The position numbers and the translations under genes were made by a program. A DNA stretch of 28,310 bases from JAHIVN01 sp018816645 (GTDB lineage Bacteria; Patescibacteriota; Dojkabacteria; JAHIVN01). Below the pieces are notes generated by a model. The model was not told the origin of the DNA. It saw nothing but the letters and a program-made list of their open reading frames with translations, and did not search any database. Shown piece by piece: positions 7,559 to 14,722 of this stretch (position 1 is the first letter of the stretch; each line of letters starts with the position of its first letter). Location of the stretch: assembly GCA_043816305.1 (NCBI GenBank), contig JBDRHZ010000017.1:1-28310 (forward strand), given 5' to 3'.

Positions 7559-7968
7559 TTAAACATTTTCAAGAATTCATCCGGGTTTTCTACTTTCGAA
7601 ATCATTGAGGCTACTGGCCAGTCATCTATCGGCTCTGTTGAAAAAATCTGTTTATTCTTCGCTTTGGCATAACCAATTTCCATACAAACTCCTTTGCCCA
7701 CATAACCCCTTTTGGAAATCACATAAACAATATCCGCCCGGTCAATTTTCCTTAAATGCTTCCTTGAAACTCTTCCGGCTATTTGAACCCCTTTGCTGCG
7801 CGAATATTTACCTAAGTTTCTCAAAGTAAGTTTATCCCCTTTTCTAATCCAAAAAGCCTCGTCTGGATAAGGGAGCAATGCCTTTACCCTATACGCCTTA
7901 AACAACTTTCTCAACTGCACCTGTTCTTTATAAAACTTGAAGCTGCTGCATACACAGACTGTTTTCAT
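7555..7968 (-). CDS. Nucleoside 2-deoxyribosyltransferase-like protein
   Basis: This 137-residue protein has the Rossmann-like fold of the deoxyribosyltransferase superfamily. It opens with the strand KTVCVCSSFKFYKE and carries RADIVYVIS then a glycine-rich turn and CMEIGYAKAKNKQIF (about 96-110). The glutamate of MEIGYA corresponds to the nucleophile of the family. A short basic segment lies in the middle (about 58-73, SRSKGVQIAGRVSRKH). Such enzymes break or exchange N-glycosidic bonds, and many homologues have unknown substrates. It is 10 bp downstream of a fusion protein with a related N-terminal domain and overlaps the DUF2419 gene by 4 bp, so a linked role in base or nucleoside salvage is inferred. 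Confidence 0.75.
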   Translation of the reverse strand: MKTVCVCSSFKFYKEQVQLRKLFKAYRVKALLPYPDEAFWIRKGDKLTLRNLGKYSRSKGVQIAGRVSRKHLRKIDRADIVYVISKRGYVGKGVCMEIGYAKAKNKQIFSTEPIDDWPVASMISKVENPDEFLKMFK

Positions 7969-7978
7969 ATAGACATTA

Positions 7979-8911
7979 CTAAGAATTTAATTGTAAATAA
8001 GCTGTCGCAACAGCCTCAGCTAAGTGATCCACTCGACTGCGCTGTCCTTTGGTAAGAAAACTAACCACATCTTTTTCCTCAAGACCAAATTTCTGCTGCA
8101 GATAAATTCCCAATTCTTTCTCATTCTGAGTGACATATCTTGCGATTTCTTCTGGAACATTCGAACCATTGGATATAGATACTTGTCTTTCTCCCTTTTT
8201 GTTCTCAATCATACAGGCACCAAGGTCTATGTAATACTTTCCTATATTTACAAGCCCGGACTCAATAGCTACAAGCAAATCATAGTCTTTCTCACTTTTC
8301 TTCAAACCGTTTAACCTATTTTCTGCACCAAGCAGGATCTGATCGAACCCAATTGGCTGATCAGCTATTTGTGAGTTTACCTTCCTTCCAACTACATTCG
8401 CCTTGAAGCCAACTGATTTCAATCCTGAAGAAACTGCAGTTATCTTCGGCCTGCTGTTTGAAGCGACATAAACACTTGGCAGAGACTTAAAATACTGGAA
8501 AATCTTTTGAACATTCCCATGGATAATAATGGGCTTCATAGCCATGATCTCTGTTTTGTAAGAAAGATCCTCTGGTATAGGATTATAGAGAAATACAGGT
8601 CGGTTGTTCACATATGCAAAACCTATTTCAAGAAAAACATTTCCTCCGATATAATTCTTAATACAATTCTTCTCCAGGTTTATAACAAGAATTGCATCTG
8701 ACACAAGAATCTTCTGATAATAATCTTTTATGAGATTGTACTCTATCTTTCTTTTTGCATCCTCTTCATAAGTAAGACTCTCTTTAATCGCCTTGTCATT
8801 TCCACCATAGCCTTTCGGGATATATGTCTGAATTTCCTGAGCTTCTAGTCTCTGCTGGACCTTAACTATTTCGGGGTAAAATGAAATACTTCCACAAATA
8901 GCAATTGTCAT
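7979..8911 (-). CDS. Deoxyribosyltransferase-like domain fused to YjjX/DUF84-type inosine/xanthosine triphosphatase
   Basis: This is a 310-residue two-domain protein. Residues 1-145 form a nucleoside deoxyribosyltransferase-like domain: start TIAICGSISF, YIGGNVFLEIGFAYV with the probable nucleophile E95, then RPVFLYNPIP. Residues 146-310 match the DUF84/YjjX family, which hydrolyses ITP and XTP and so clears deaminated purine nucleotides: VASNSRPKITAV (149-160), IADQPIGF (182-189), VAIESGL with a conserved acid at E217, and a C-terminal LTKGQRSRVDHLAEAV. One domain resembles base-transfer enzymes and the other nucleotide-sanitation enzymes. I do not recall this fusion from standard genomes. 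It heads the operon, 10 bp before the next gene. Confidence 0.82.
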   Translation of the reverse strand: MTIAICGSISFYPEIVKVQQRLEAQEIQTYIPKGYGGNDKAIKESLTYEEDAKRKIEYNLIKDYYQKILVSDAILVINLEKNCIKNYIGGNVFLEIGFAYVNNRPVFLYNPIPEDLSYKTEIMAMKPIIIHGNVQKIFQYFKSLPSVYVASNSRPKITAVSSGLKSVGFKANVVGRKVNSQIADQPIGFDQILLGAENRLNGLKKSEKDYDLLVAIESGLVNIGKYYIDLGACMIENKKGERQVSISNGSNVPEEIARYVTQNEKELGIYLQQKFGLEEKDVVSFLTKGQRSRVDHLAEAVATAYLQLNS

Positions 8912-8990
8912 CGTAATGCGAAACTAAACTAAGTAATTTAGCATTTATTTCTACACAACACCCTAATTTTAACCAATCCAAACTGCAAAT

Positions 8991-9689
8991 CTAAAACTTA
9001 TCCGTAATATGAATACTCTCATTGAAACTCATACTGCTTTTCTCAGCCTCAAGTAACCCATATATTTCTTCAAATTCTTCAAGCGGTTTGACCACTTTCT
9101 TTGCAATTTCTTCTTCCTTGACCCATTCATATTTCCCTTCTTCACATCCAATTAGTTTTCCCGTCGGATTTTCAAACTTGAATATAAACATTACCTTGTC
9201 TTCCAGAAGTTCATTCTTTTTTGATAAGACCTTATAATGTCTTATCCCTATCAGGTTTCCCTCCCCTTCAAGATTAGTTTCTTCTTTGAGTCCGCGTTTA
9301 GCAGCATCTTCTATGTTTTCACCAAACCAAACTTTCTCAGTTGGAAAGCCCTGACAACCAAAAAACGGATTCTTTTTACGAGTATAAATCACATATTCTT
9401 TCGAAGAATTTCGTGTCCGGACACAGCAGATCACTGTAGTAAGCTTGGGTTGAATCTTCATCTCACTAGTCCGTGTACGCATTCTATTGGCATACTCTTT
9501 GCCAGCTTGGGTGAGTTCGTACAAGCCGTTATCTAATTTCTTTATCAAGTCTTCTCGCAGGAGAGCATCTAGATGATATGTGAAATGACTCCCCTCGATT
9601 TCCTCCGCCTTGAGCTTTGAATATCGAAGCCGCTTTGAAAACAAAAGCTTTCTAAGAATATCAAGTTTTATCTCATGTACATCTGTCAC
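8991..9689 (-). CDS. Winged-helix plus Nudix-domain protein with degenerate Nudix box
   Basis: This 232-residue protein has an N-terminal winged helix (about 5-65: ILRKLLFSKRLRYSKL, then HLDALLREDLIKKLDNGLYELT) and a C-terminal Nudix domain (82-200). The Nudix box TEKVWFGENIEDAAKRGLKEETNL spans about 117-140. The first glycine is Glu118, the REU glutamate is G133 and the final glycine is N139; E136 and E137 remain. It may bind rather than hydrolyse a nucleotide, like NrtR-type regulators that sense ligands through a Nudix domain. It is 79 bp upstream of the salvage operon on the same strand, so it could regulate or belong to it; this is inference. Confidence 0.83.
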   Translation of the reverse strand: MTDVHEIKLDILRKLLFSKRLRYSKLKAEEIEGSHFTYHLDALLREDLIKKLDNGLYELTQAGKEYANRMRTRTSEMKIQPKLTTVICCVRTRNSSKEYVIYTRKKNPFFGCQGFPTEKVWFGENIEDAAKRGLKEETNLEGEGNLIGIRHYKVLSKKNELLEDKVMFIFKFENPTGKLIGCEEGKYEWVKEEEIAKKVVKPLEEFEEIYGLLEAEKSSMSFNESIHITDKF

Positions 9690-9715
9690 AGATTTTAGAA
9701 GAATTTAAAAGCTAA

Positions 9716-9736
9716 CTCTTTCTCTTTCTCTTTCTC
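9716..9736. repeat. CTCTTT microsatellite
   Basis: Three and a half copies of the hexamer CTCTTT sit in the 185 bp upstream of the HTH-Nudix gene. On the minus strand this is a purine-rich AAAGAG tract just before the coding sequence. No promoter is clear here. Confidence 0.6.
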
Positions 9737-9874
9737 GACTAATTCCGATTTTAAAGGGTCTTGAAAATTAAATCTAGTAAAAAGATTTTACCTGTGTAAA
9801 GATCGTATTTTTACAGAACAATCTACTTCTATTTATTGCAGTTTGACTACTTCAAAGATAGCGGAAGAACTTAT

Positions 9875-10450
9875 TCACGGATCAGGAGTATGAACAAGAA
9901 GTAAATACATCTCATTGTTTGCTTCTGGTGTTAAATATCCTCTTAAATATCTCATAGGTCCTCTAACCAACATCCCTAAATTCGTTATAGCTAGAATAAA
10001 TTTTAAGTTCTGAGGCTTTTCGATATTAAAGCCGATATCCTTAAGTTTATCCAAAATCTGATCTGTACCTAATCCTGATCCCCAAACTTGTTCTAGCTGT
10101 GTATTTGTGGTTTCCATAATCAGTCGCATTCCCTCCCACTTCCCCATGGCCTCCTGAAGCAACTTTACTGCTGTTTCACCTCTTTGTTCACCTCCGATAT
10201 CATTCACGATGTAAAGTGAAGATAGTGCATAGTTCGAACCGAAAACCCTATGCGCTCTGATAAGACCTACCACTTTTCCCTCAACAACTGCAAGTATGGC
10301 ATGTCCCTTAGCAATATCTGCTCGAAGCTCACGCTCTCCGATTCTTGTCAAATATGGGACATCTAAATCACAAACTGTCTTTATAAATCCATCTAAAGCT
10401 TCCTGATTTAAATCTCCCAAACCAATATTACATACGGATTGTTCCTCCAT
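9875..10450 (-). CDS. GNAT-like acetyltransferase
   Basis: This 191-residue protein has the order of a GNAT domain: LAVVEGKVVGLIRAHRV (about 54-70, beta-2/3), LSSLYIVNDIGGEQRGETAVKLL (about 77-98) as motif A, then the beta-5 strand MRLIMETT. The acetyl-CoA loop GGEQRGETA lacks the common QxxGxG/A form, so activity is uncertain. The C-terminal third (about 130-191) has no familiar domain. It has no close neighbour on either side (185 bp to HTH-Nudix; 252 bp on the upstream side). An extended -10 promoter is visible upstream. Confidence 0.7.
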   Translation of the reverse strand: MEEQSVCNIGLGDLNQEALDGFIKTVCDLDVPYLTRIGERELRADIAKGHAILAVVEGKVVGLIRAHRVFGSNYALSSLYIVNDIGGEQRGETAVKLLQEAMGKWEGMRLIMETTNTQLEQVWGSGLGTDQILDKLKDIGFNIEKPQNLKFILAITNLGMLVRGPMRYLRGYLTPEANNEMYLLLVHTPDP

Positions 10451-10474
10451 AATCTCGTGATAAATAGCAAATGT

Positions 10475-10500
10475 ATTATATCAACATCTATTATTGATAT
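10475..10500 (-). promoter_or_regulatory. Extended -10 promoter overlapped by inverted repeat
   Basis: The minus strand has TGATATAAT, an extended -10 with perfect TATAAT at 10475-10480. The inverted repeat ATATCAA/TTGATAT (10478-10484 and 10494-10500) overlaps it with a 9 bp spacer. This is 25 bp upstream of the GNAT start. The IR could be a repressor site. The -35 is weak. Confidence 0.5.
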
Positions 10501-10651
10501 CTAACTAAAAGATGAAAGTGCGAAAACATGTCACAACAAAAAGAATTCATTACTTGTTATTTCTCTACTTGAGGGAAATGGAAAAATAATACTTGTGAAC
10601 GGGGTAAATTAGGATGTTATTGGTCTGTATAAGACGATCAGTGCGTGACAA

Positions 10652-10683
10652 ATAAAAAAGACCCCAAACACATGGGAGTCTTT
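10652..10683 (-). terminator. Rho-independent terminator, possibly bidirectional
   Basis: AAAGACCCC and GGGAGTCTTT pair with a single-base difference around a short ACAC-rich loop. On the minus strand the hairpin (10683-10658) is followed by TTTTTTATTTG, and on the plus strand by CTTATTTTTTT. It lies 20 bp beyond the stop of the small acidic gene. Confidence 0.75.
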
Positions 10684-10702
10684 CTTATTTTTTTATCGTT
10701 CT

Positions 10703-10915
10703 TTACTCTTCCTCTTCCTTAGTTTCTTCTCCATCTGTCGAGGGCTCATCAGTTGAAGTTTCTTCCTCCTCGGTCGAAGATTCATCAAAAGCAGCTTCTT
10801 CCTCTTCAGCGGAGGCTTCTCCGCCATCCATAGGATCTTTTGCTTCCTCATCCTTGACAGGTGGGTCTTGAGGATCTTTGGGAGATGGAACTCCACATCC
10901 GCATGTATCGCACAT
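10703..10915 (-). CDS. Small acidic low-complexity protein with N-terminal MCDTCGCG
   Basis: This 70-residue protein starts with MCDTCGCG, followed by Pro/Asp-rich and then almost purely Glu, Ser, Thr, Asp and Ala residues ending in KEEEE. The three clustered cysteines suggest metal or Fe-S binding, loosely like the CxxCxC start of HypB-type nickel proteins; the match is too short to claim homology. The rest is probably disordered. A 67-residue basic frame overlaps it in another frame (10693-10896) and is taken as a shadow, since the acidic frame has a Cys motif, its own promoter candidate and a good terminator. Acidic repeats may be slippage-prone. Function is unknown. Confidence 0.65.
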   Translation of the reverse strand: MCDTCGCGVPSPKDPQDPPVKDEEAKDPMDGGEASAEEEEAAFDESSTEEEETSTDEPSTDGEETKEEEE

Positions 10916-10944
10916 AGGTTTATGGATAATAAGTTAACCCTAAT

Positions 10945-10975
10945 ATCATAAGTGGAAAGCCTCGCATTAAGTCAA
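10945..10975 (-). promoter_or_regulatory. Promoter candidate for the small acidic protein
   Basis: On the minus strand TTGACT (10970-10975) is followed after 19 bp by TATGAT (10945-10950). The spacer is longer than the usual 17 bp. The start codon of the MCDTCGCG gene is at 10915. I judge it possible, not certain. Confidence 0.4.
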
Positions 10976-11038
10976 GCAACGTTGTATCTAGGTCTCTCAT
11001 ATCAACAAATTATTAGAGCATTTCTTCCCCTTTGTCAA

Positions 11039-11272
11039 TCATATCATCTCCAAGTGAATTTTTAAGTTCTTGAAGCAGTCCTCACAGGTTAGAACATTCA
11101 GCTCTTTTCCATCCTTTTTGATTGTAGTCTTTGTAAGTTTTATTACTGCTTTAAATTCAGATCCCTCTGCTTCAGCTTCTTCCCTGGCTTCTTTATATTT
11201 CCCATCCTCCGTTGCTAATTGTTTCGAACAAAAGAAACATACTTTTTTTGATATTTTAATTACTGTAACAAT
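11039..11272 (-). CDS. Small zinc-ribbon-like protein with no conventional start codon
   Basis: Reading back from the TGA at 11039-11041, an open frame of 77 codons runs to a TAA at 11273-11275. It contains VCFFCSKQ (about 11-18) and LTCEDCF (61-67), a pair of CxxC knuckles about 50 residues apart, with a charged middle (about 22-58). No ATG, GTG or TTG occurs in frame before the first CxxC, so translation would need ATT or ATA, or a start hidden by a sequence error. ATT at 11270-11272 is the most distal option. Two zinc-type genes follow upstream on the same strand. The cysteine pattern makes it probable that the frame is real. Confidence 0.45.
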   Translation of the reverse strand: MVTVIKISKKVCFFCSKQLATEDGKYKEAREEAEAEGSEFKAVIKLTKTTIKKDGKELNVLTCEDCFKNLKIHLEMI

Positions 11273-11310
11273 TTATTTAAATAGTACATTAGTATGGCAT
11301 TTTCGGTTCA

Positions 11311-11619
11311 TCAGTCCCACATTCTAGTTACCTCTCCCACCTCCATTTTCTCGCCGCACTTTGGGCAACTCCCATCCCAATCCACTAGATTTTCCCCTTC
11401 ACATTCCTGACATACATTGAATCTATACTGCTTCTCCATCTCTGTCTTGTATCGTCCGCTCTCTTTGTCCAAACCAATGAAAACTCTGACTATATCTCCG
11501 CAGTCAGCACAAAGCTTGGATTTATAAAAAGCGACAAATCCTCTATCGATAATTCCCGGGGGAGGCATCTCCACCTCATATCCGCAAGAGTTGCATTTAC
11601 ACTTATGAATCGCTCCCAT
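11311..11619 (-). CDS. Zinc-ribbon protein
   Basis: This 102-residue protein carries three cysteine pairs: CKCNSCGYEV (about 7-16), KLCADCGD (about 35-42) and VCQECEGENLVDWDGSCPKCG (about 69-89, a complete CxxC...CxxC ribbon). It has no membrane segment. Function is unknown; such proteins are common partners or adaptors. Its first codons overlap the last ones of the upstream membrane protein gene (11603-11860) by 17 bp in another frame, so the two are probably translationally coupled. Confidence 0.75.
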   Translation of the reverse strand: MGAIHKCKCNSCGYEVEMPPPGIIDRGFVAFYKSKLCADCGDIVRVFIGLDKESGRYKTEMEKQYRFNVCQECEGENLVDWDGSCPKCGEKMEVGEVTRMWD

Positions 11620-11860
11620 CTTTTTTAATTCCTTTCATTCTCGTTTCAAAGTACCAGGTATCAGTAGCTACAAGAACAATAAAGATAAATGCTAGTGCCA
11701 AAATAAAGAGTGCGATCAGAAGTGCTATTATCAAATCGATCTCAAATACAACCTTGCCCTCCTTATTCTTGATCACAAGAATTTTTGAGGAAACTTCTGT
11801 AAACAGACCACCCCAATTATTTTTTGTCTTGTCTGACGAAGATTTCTCTTTATTGTCCAT
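11603..11860 (-). CDS. DUF4342-like single-pass membrane protein
   Basis: This 85-residue protein has a polar N-terminus, a KILVIKNKEGKVVFEIDL segment (about 26-43) and one long hydrophobic helix (about 42-66). The layout resembles DUF4342 (a short nucleic-acid/peptide-like strand pair followed by a membrane helix), but the match is from memory. Length fits the family. It ends in a basic then acidic tail (MKGIKKDGSDS). It overlaps the zinc-ribbon gene by 17 bp and lies 27 bp downstream of the S66 peptidase gene; all read on the minus strand. Confidence 0.6.
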   Translation of the reverse strand: MDNKEKSSSDKTKNNWGGLFTEVSSKILVIKNKEGKVVFEIDLIIALLIALFILALAFIFIVLVATDTWYFETRMKGIKKDGSDS

Positions 11861-11887
11861 TTATATAAATAAAGATTTAAAATATGA

Positions 11888-12886
11888 TTAATGTTCTAGA
11901 ATTTTTAACTTTACCTTGCTTTCTTCCGCAGTTATTTCAATCTCACCACCAACAGGAAATGTAAATTTGGGCTCAGTATGACCAAAGTCCGCGTTTGCAA
12001 TAACAGGAATATTCTTCAGCTCTTCTTTCCTCTGGATCATTTTAAGCACAAGTTCATTCTTCGCATTACTTTCTTTTTGGAATCGACCAATCACAAGTCC
12101 CTTGACTCCTCTAAATTCATCCGTATGCATTAACGCCTGAAGTTCCATGTCAAAATGATGAAGCACAGTCTTCTTATCGTCCTCGAGAAATAGAATTGAG
12201 CCTTCTATACTTGGAAAATACTGCGTTCCTTTTAGTAGTGTAAATAATCGGATATTCCCGCCGACTAGAGTTCCTGAAGCTTCCCCCTCATTTATTACTA
12301 GATACCCTTCATTTTCGATCGGATTCCTGTTCTCCTGGTTCCTATACCACTCGTCATCAGTCCACTGTTTGCTTGGTTCGATTTCAAATGGTTGGTCATT
12401 CATTAGGCATTTCAAGAAATAATCAAGTGTATAGTCGAATTCTGACTTTTGGCCAAATGTAGAATAATGTGGCCCAGAGTAGTTAACCAATCCTGTTTTA
12501 GCATAGATTGCGTTATTGAGAGTTGTGATATCCGAGAAGCCGCAAAATACCTTGGGATTATTCTTGATAATTTCCCAATCGATGTGCTTGAGAAGCTGGT
12601 TGCTATTGAAGCCTCCAATAACTGTGATGATACCTTGAATGTCAGGATCGGAAAAAGCCCAATGCAGGTCATCGACTCGAGCTTCAACGCTTGTAGAATG
12701 AAACTCATCCCTCTCCTCAACGTGTTTGCCTAAAATCAATTTCAATCCTAGTTCGTCAAATCTCTCGTTTGCTATCCGCCTTGTTTCCTCCGAGATAATC
12801 TTCATGCTCCGCGAGGGTGCTATCACGGCAATCGTATCTCCTTTTTTTAGTTTTGACGGAAAGACTATTTCCATAGCATTAACCAT
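11888..12886 (-). CDS. S66 family serine peptidase (LD-carboxypeptidase / MccF-like)
   Basis: This 332-residue protein matches S66, which includes LD-carboxypeptidases of peptidoglycan recycling and MccF, an immunity enzyme that cleaves microcin C-type aminoacyl-nucleotides. The nucleophile is S118 in CGFSDITTL. The Glu is probably E235 in FLEDD and the His is H303 in FGHTEPKF. The length is closer to MccF-type members. No signal peptide is visible. It starts at 12886 or, equally possible, at M5. Its gene follows the nucleotidyltransferase-like gene by 3 bp. The neighbourhood is compatible with either murein recycling or self-immunity, and I cannot decide. Confidence 0.92.
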   Translation of the reverse strand: MVNAMEIVFPSKLKKGDTIAVIAPSRSMKIISEETRRIANERFDELGLKLILGKHVEERDEFHSTSVEARVDDLHWAFSDPDIQGIITVIGGFNSNQLLKHIDWEIIKNNPKVFCGFSDITTLNNAIYAKTGLVNYSGPHYSTFGQKSEFDYTLDYFLKCLMNDQPFEIEPSKQWTDDEWYRNQENRNPIENEGYLVINEGEASGTLVGGNIRLFTLLKGTQYFPSIEGSILFLEDDKKTVLHHFDMELQALMHTDEFRGVKGLVIGRFQKESNAKNELVLKMIQRKEELKNIPVIANADFGHTEPKFTFPVGGEIEITAEESKVKLKILEH

Positions 12887-12889
12887 AAA

Positions 12890-13489
12890 TTAAAAACCTG
12901 TATTATCACACTTATTTTCTTTAAATGAGAATTTTACACGCATCGCTTCAAACATTAATCGTGGGTTCAACTTATCTATAACCATTTCCAGATCTTTAAC
13001 GTCCTTGTCCCTTATCAGATTCAAAGTAAGCGAGCCAACCAGCTTTTCAACAATAGCAACCTCTGGACGGAAAATTTTATACTCAAATCTTTCTAACCAC
13101 ACAACTAGCGGTTTTAGCAACTCTTCAGACCCAGCTATTTTACCTTTGCTGGTTTTATAGATTATCTTGCCATCCTTTGAAACATCCTGCACATAAACGA
13201 TATCTACCTGAAAGCCCTTTAACTTTGACTGAAAATATGAATCATCAGCATAAACAATCTCACCCCCTAATGAACTGACAACTTCCTTACAGCTTTTTAG
13301 TCCCTCCTCCGGTTTTTCCTTTCCAACGACAGTAATATCTAAATCATAAAATTCTCGATATTGTCTTCCCAGAAACCCTGAAATTCCAAGCCCTCCAGTT
13401 ACTATTACCTCTAGCCCACCTGTCTGGAAAGAAGAAGATAATAAAGCTAACAATTTTAGCAACTGCTTATTTTTTATATGATTCTTCAT
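12890..13489 (-). CDS. Nucleotidyltransferase-fold protein (aminoglycoside/lincosamide type)
   Basis: This 199-residue protein has the nucleotidyltransferase signature: VTGGLGISGFLGRQYREF (about 30-47) followed by YDLDITV, with Asp pair D49/D51. It resembles ANT(2'')- or LinB-type proteins, which adenylate antibiotics, but also uncharacterised NTase-fold proteins. A later DIVYV (about 94-98) may hold the third acid. The C-terminal half (about 130-199) is helical. It is packed between the cupin gene (4 bp gap) and the S66 peptidase gene (3 bp gap). Substrate is unknown; small-molecule modification is an inference. Confidence 0.75.
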   Translation of the reverse strand: MKNHIKNKQLLKLLALLSSSFQTGGLEVIVTGGLGISGFLGRQYREFYDLDITVVGKEKPEEGLKSCKEVVSSLGGEIVYADDSYFQSKLKGFQVDIVYVQDVSKDGKIIYKTSKGKIAGSEELLKPLVVWLERFEYKIFRPEVAIVEKLVGSLTLNLIRDKDVKDLEMVIDKLNPRLMFEAMRVKFSFKENKCDNTGF

Positions 13490-13493
13490 TGAC

Positions 13494-13805
13494 CTAATGC
13501 TTCTCCATAAACAGTATAAATTTCAGTATTCCCCCCTTTGACCAGTAGTTGTACTTATTATTCGGCGGGATAATAACCAAATCACCTTCACCGATCTCAC
13601 TTTTTTGACCGCCAATTTCGACACATCCTTCGCCTTCTATTACAAAATAGATTCTTGGAATACCGGTTGATTCTCTTTCTCCATGTTCTCCATCCAATTC
13701 TCCATAAACCCAGATTCTCTCAGCCACTAACTCATCTATATGGTATTTCCTGCCGACAATTGACTGCTGCTTAAAATTTTCTGTCTGTGATTTTTTTATG
13801 ATCAT
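13494..13805 (-). CDS. Cupin-domain protein
   Basis: From the ATG at 13805 this is a 103-residue single-domain cupin. The first cupin motif is reduced to a stretch with RIYFVIEGEGCVEIGG (about 51-66), and the second reads GEGDLVIIPPNNKYNYWS (about 71-88). The usual metal-ligand histidines are largely absent, so metal binding is doubtful. The longer frame to 13853 adds a 16-residue hydrophobic start that looks unnatural. The gene lies 32 bp after the HD gene and 4 bp before the NTase-like gene. It could bind a small molecule or sugar-nucleotide. Confidence 0.7.
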   Translation of the reverse strand: MIIKKSQTENFKQQSIVGRKYHIDELVAERIWVYGELDGEHGERESTGIPRIYFVIEGEGCVEIGGQKSEIGEGDLVIIPPNNKYNYWSKGGILKFILFMEKH

Positions 13806-13885
13806 AATGAAATATGTAAATTCAACTAATGTTATAAGATAAAGCTTCTCCAATGAGTTATCCGTCTGTACATTTTAAACTTGCC

Positions 13886-14518
13886 TTACTCCTCGTAATA
13901 TTCCCGTAACTCGTTATATGCTTTTTCAAAAATATCGAATTTCATTCCTCCTCTTCTCTTTGCTATCTCCCTTGCCTTGGATGTATACAAAGTTATTTTG
14001 CTGACACTTTTAAATAGTTTGGCTATTTCATACAGTGACTTGAGCTCCGGGTGAGTAGCTTCCCCAAATTCAACACCTACACGAACACAGCCAAGCAGCC
14101 CTGCATATCCCATCTTTTCTAGTTGATCTGCATCATATACAACCTTTTCCTCAATTGATTCAGGTTCGATCGAAAATTCAAAACTCTTTCCTTTATGTGC
14201 AAGAATACATAGCCGGATTGCTTTCTTATCTTCCTTATTCCAATCTTCCAACCATTCTATACACTTTTCGGCTCCAAGTTTATGATGGATTGACGGATCG
14301 GGATCATACAAAAAACCTATATCATGCAAAACGATTGAAGGGAAAACAACTTCCATATTTGCTTTTTCTGCTTCCCCTATCCAAATCGCATTTATGATAT
14401 CCCTATAAATATGATCCCAGTTATGAGCAACGGGACCCCTTTTCTCAAATTCTTTTTTAACCTTGTCGTATAGACTTTTGTTTCTATTTTTTTTCAGATA
14501 TTTCTCTAAGCCTTTCAT
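13886..14518 (-). CDS. HD superfamily phosphohydrolase
   Basis: This 210-residue protein shows the HD signature: HNWDHIYR with H36 (and neighbouring polar residues), VLHDIGF with H65-D66, H108 in LAHKG and D129 in VVYDADQLEKMG. It lies within the size range of short HD hydrolases that act on nucleotides or nucleotide-like phosphates. There is no second domain. It heads the run HD-cupin-NTase-S66 (14518-11888), with gaps of 32, 4 and 3 bp. Substrate cannot be read from sequence. Confidence 0.88.
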   Translation of the reverse strand: MKGLEKYLKKNRNKSLYDKVKKEFEKRGPVAHNWDHIYRDIINAIWIGEAEKANMEVVFPSIVLHDIGFLYDPDPSIHHKLGAEKCIEWLEDWNKEDKKAIRLCILAHKGKSFEFSIEPESIEEKVVYDADQLEKMGYAGLLGCVRVGVEFGEATHPELKSLYEIAKLFKSVSKITLYTSKAREIAKRRGGMKFDIFEKAYNELREYYEE

Positions 14519-14722
14519 ATTTAGAAGCTTTGATATAAATATTACCCCAATCTCTAAAAACTCACTTTCTTATCTCACATGATACTACAGTCGGGAGAAA
14601 AAATGTAATGTCAGCAGAAAACTTTGCAATAGCTATCCCCAAAAATTCGTTGTGAAACTACTGAGGGAAGAAACACATAAAGGCTGGATATATCACAAAC
14701 GATTCAAAATATTCGCCAAAAG

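Noticed and set aside
7605..9536. Plus-strand frames in the salvage operon and HTH-Nudix gene
   Set aside because: All are antisense shadows of well-supported minus-strand genes.
10693..10896. Basic 67-residue frame overlapping the acidic protein
   Set aside because: It is a by-product of GAA/GAG-rich codons read in another frame. The acidic frame has the Cys motif and better signals.
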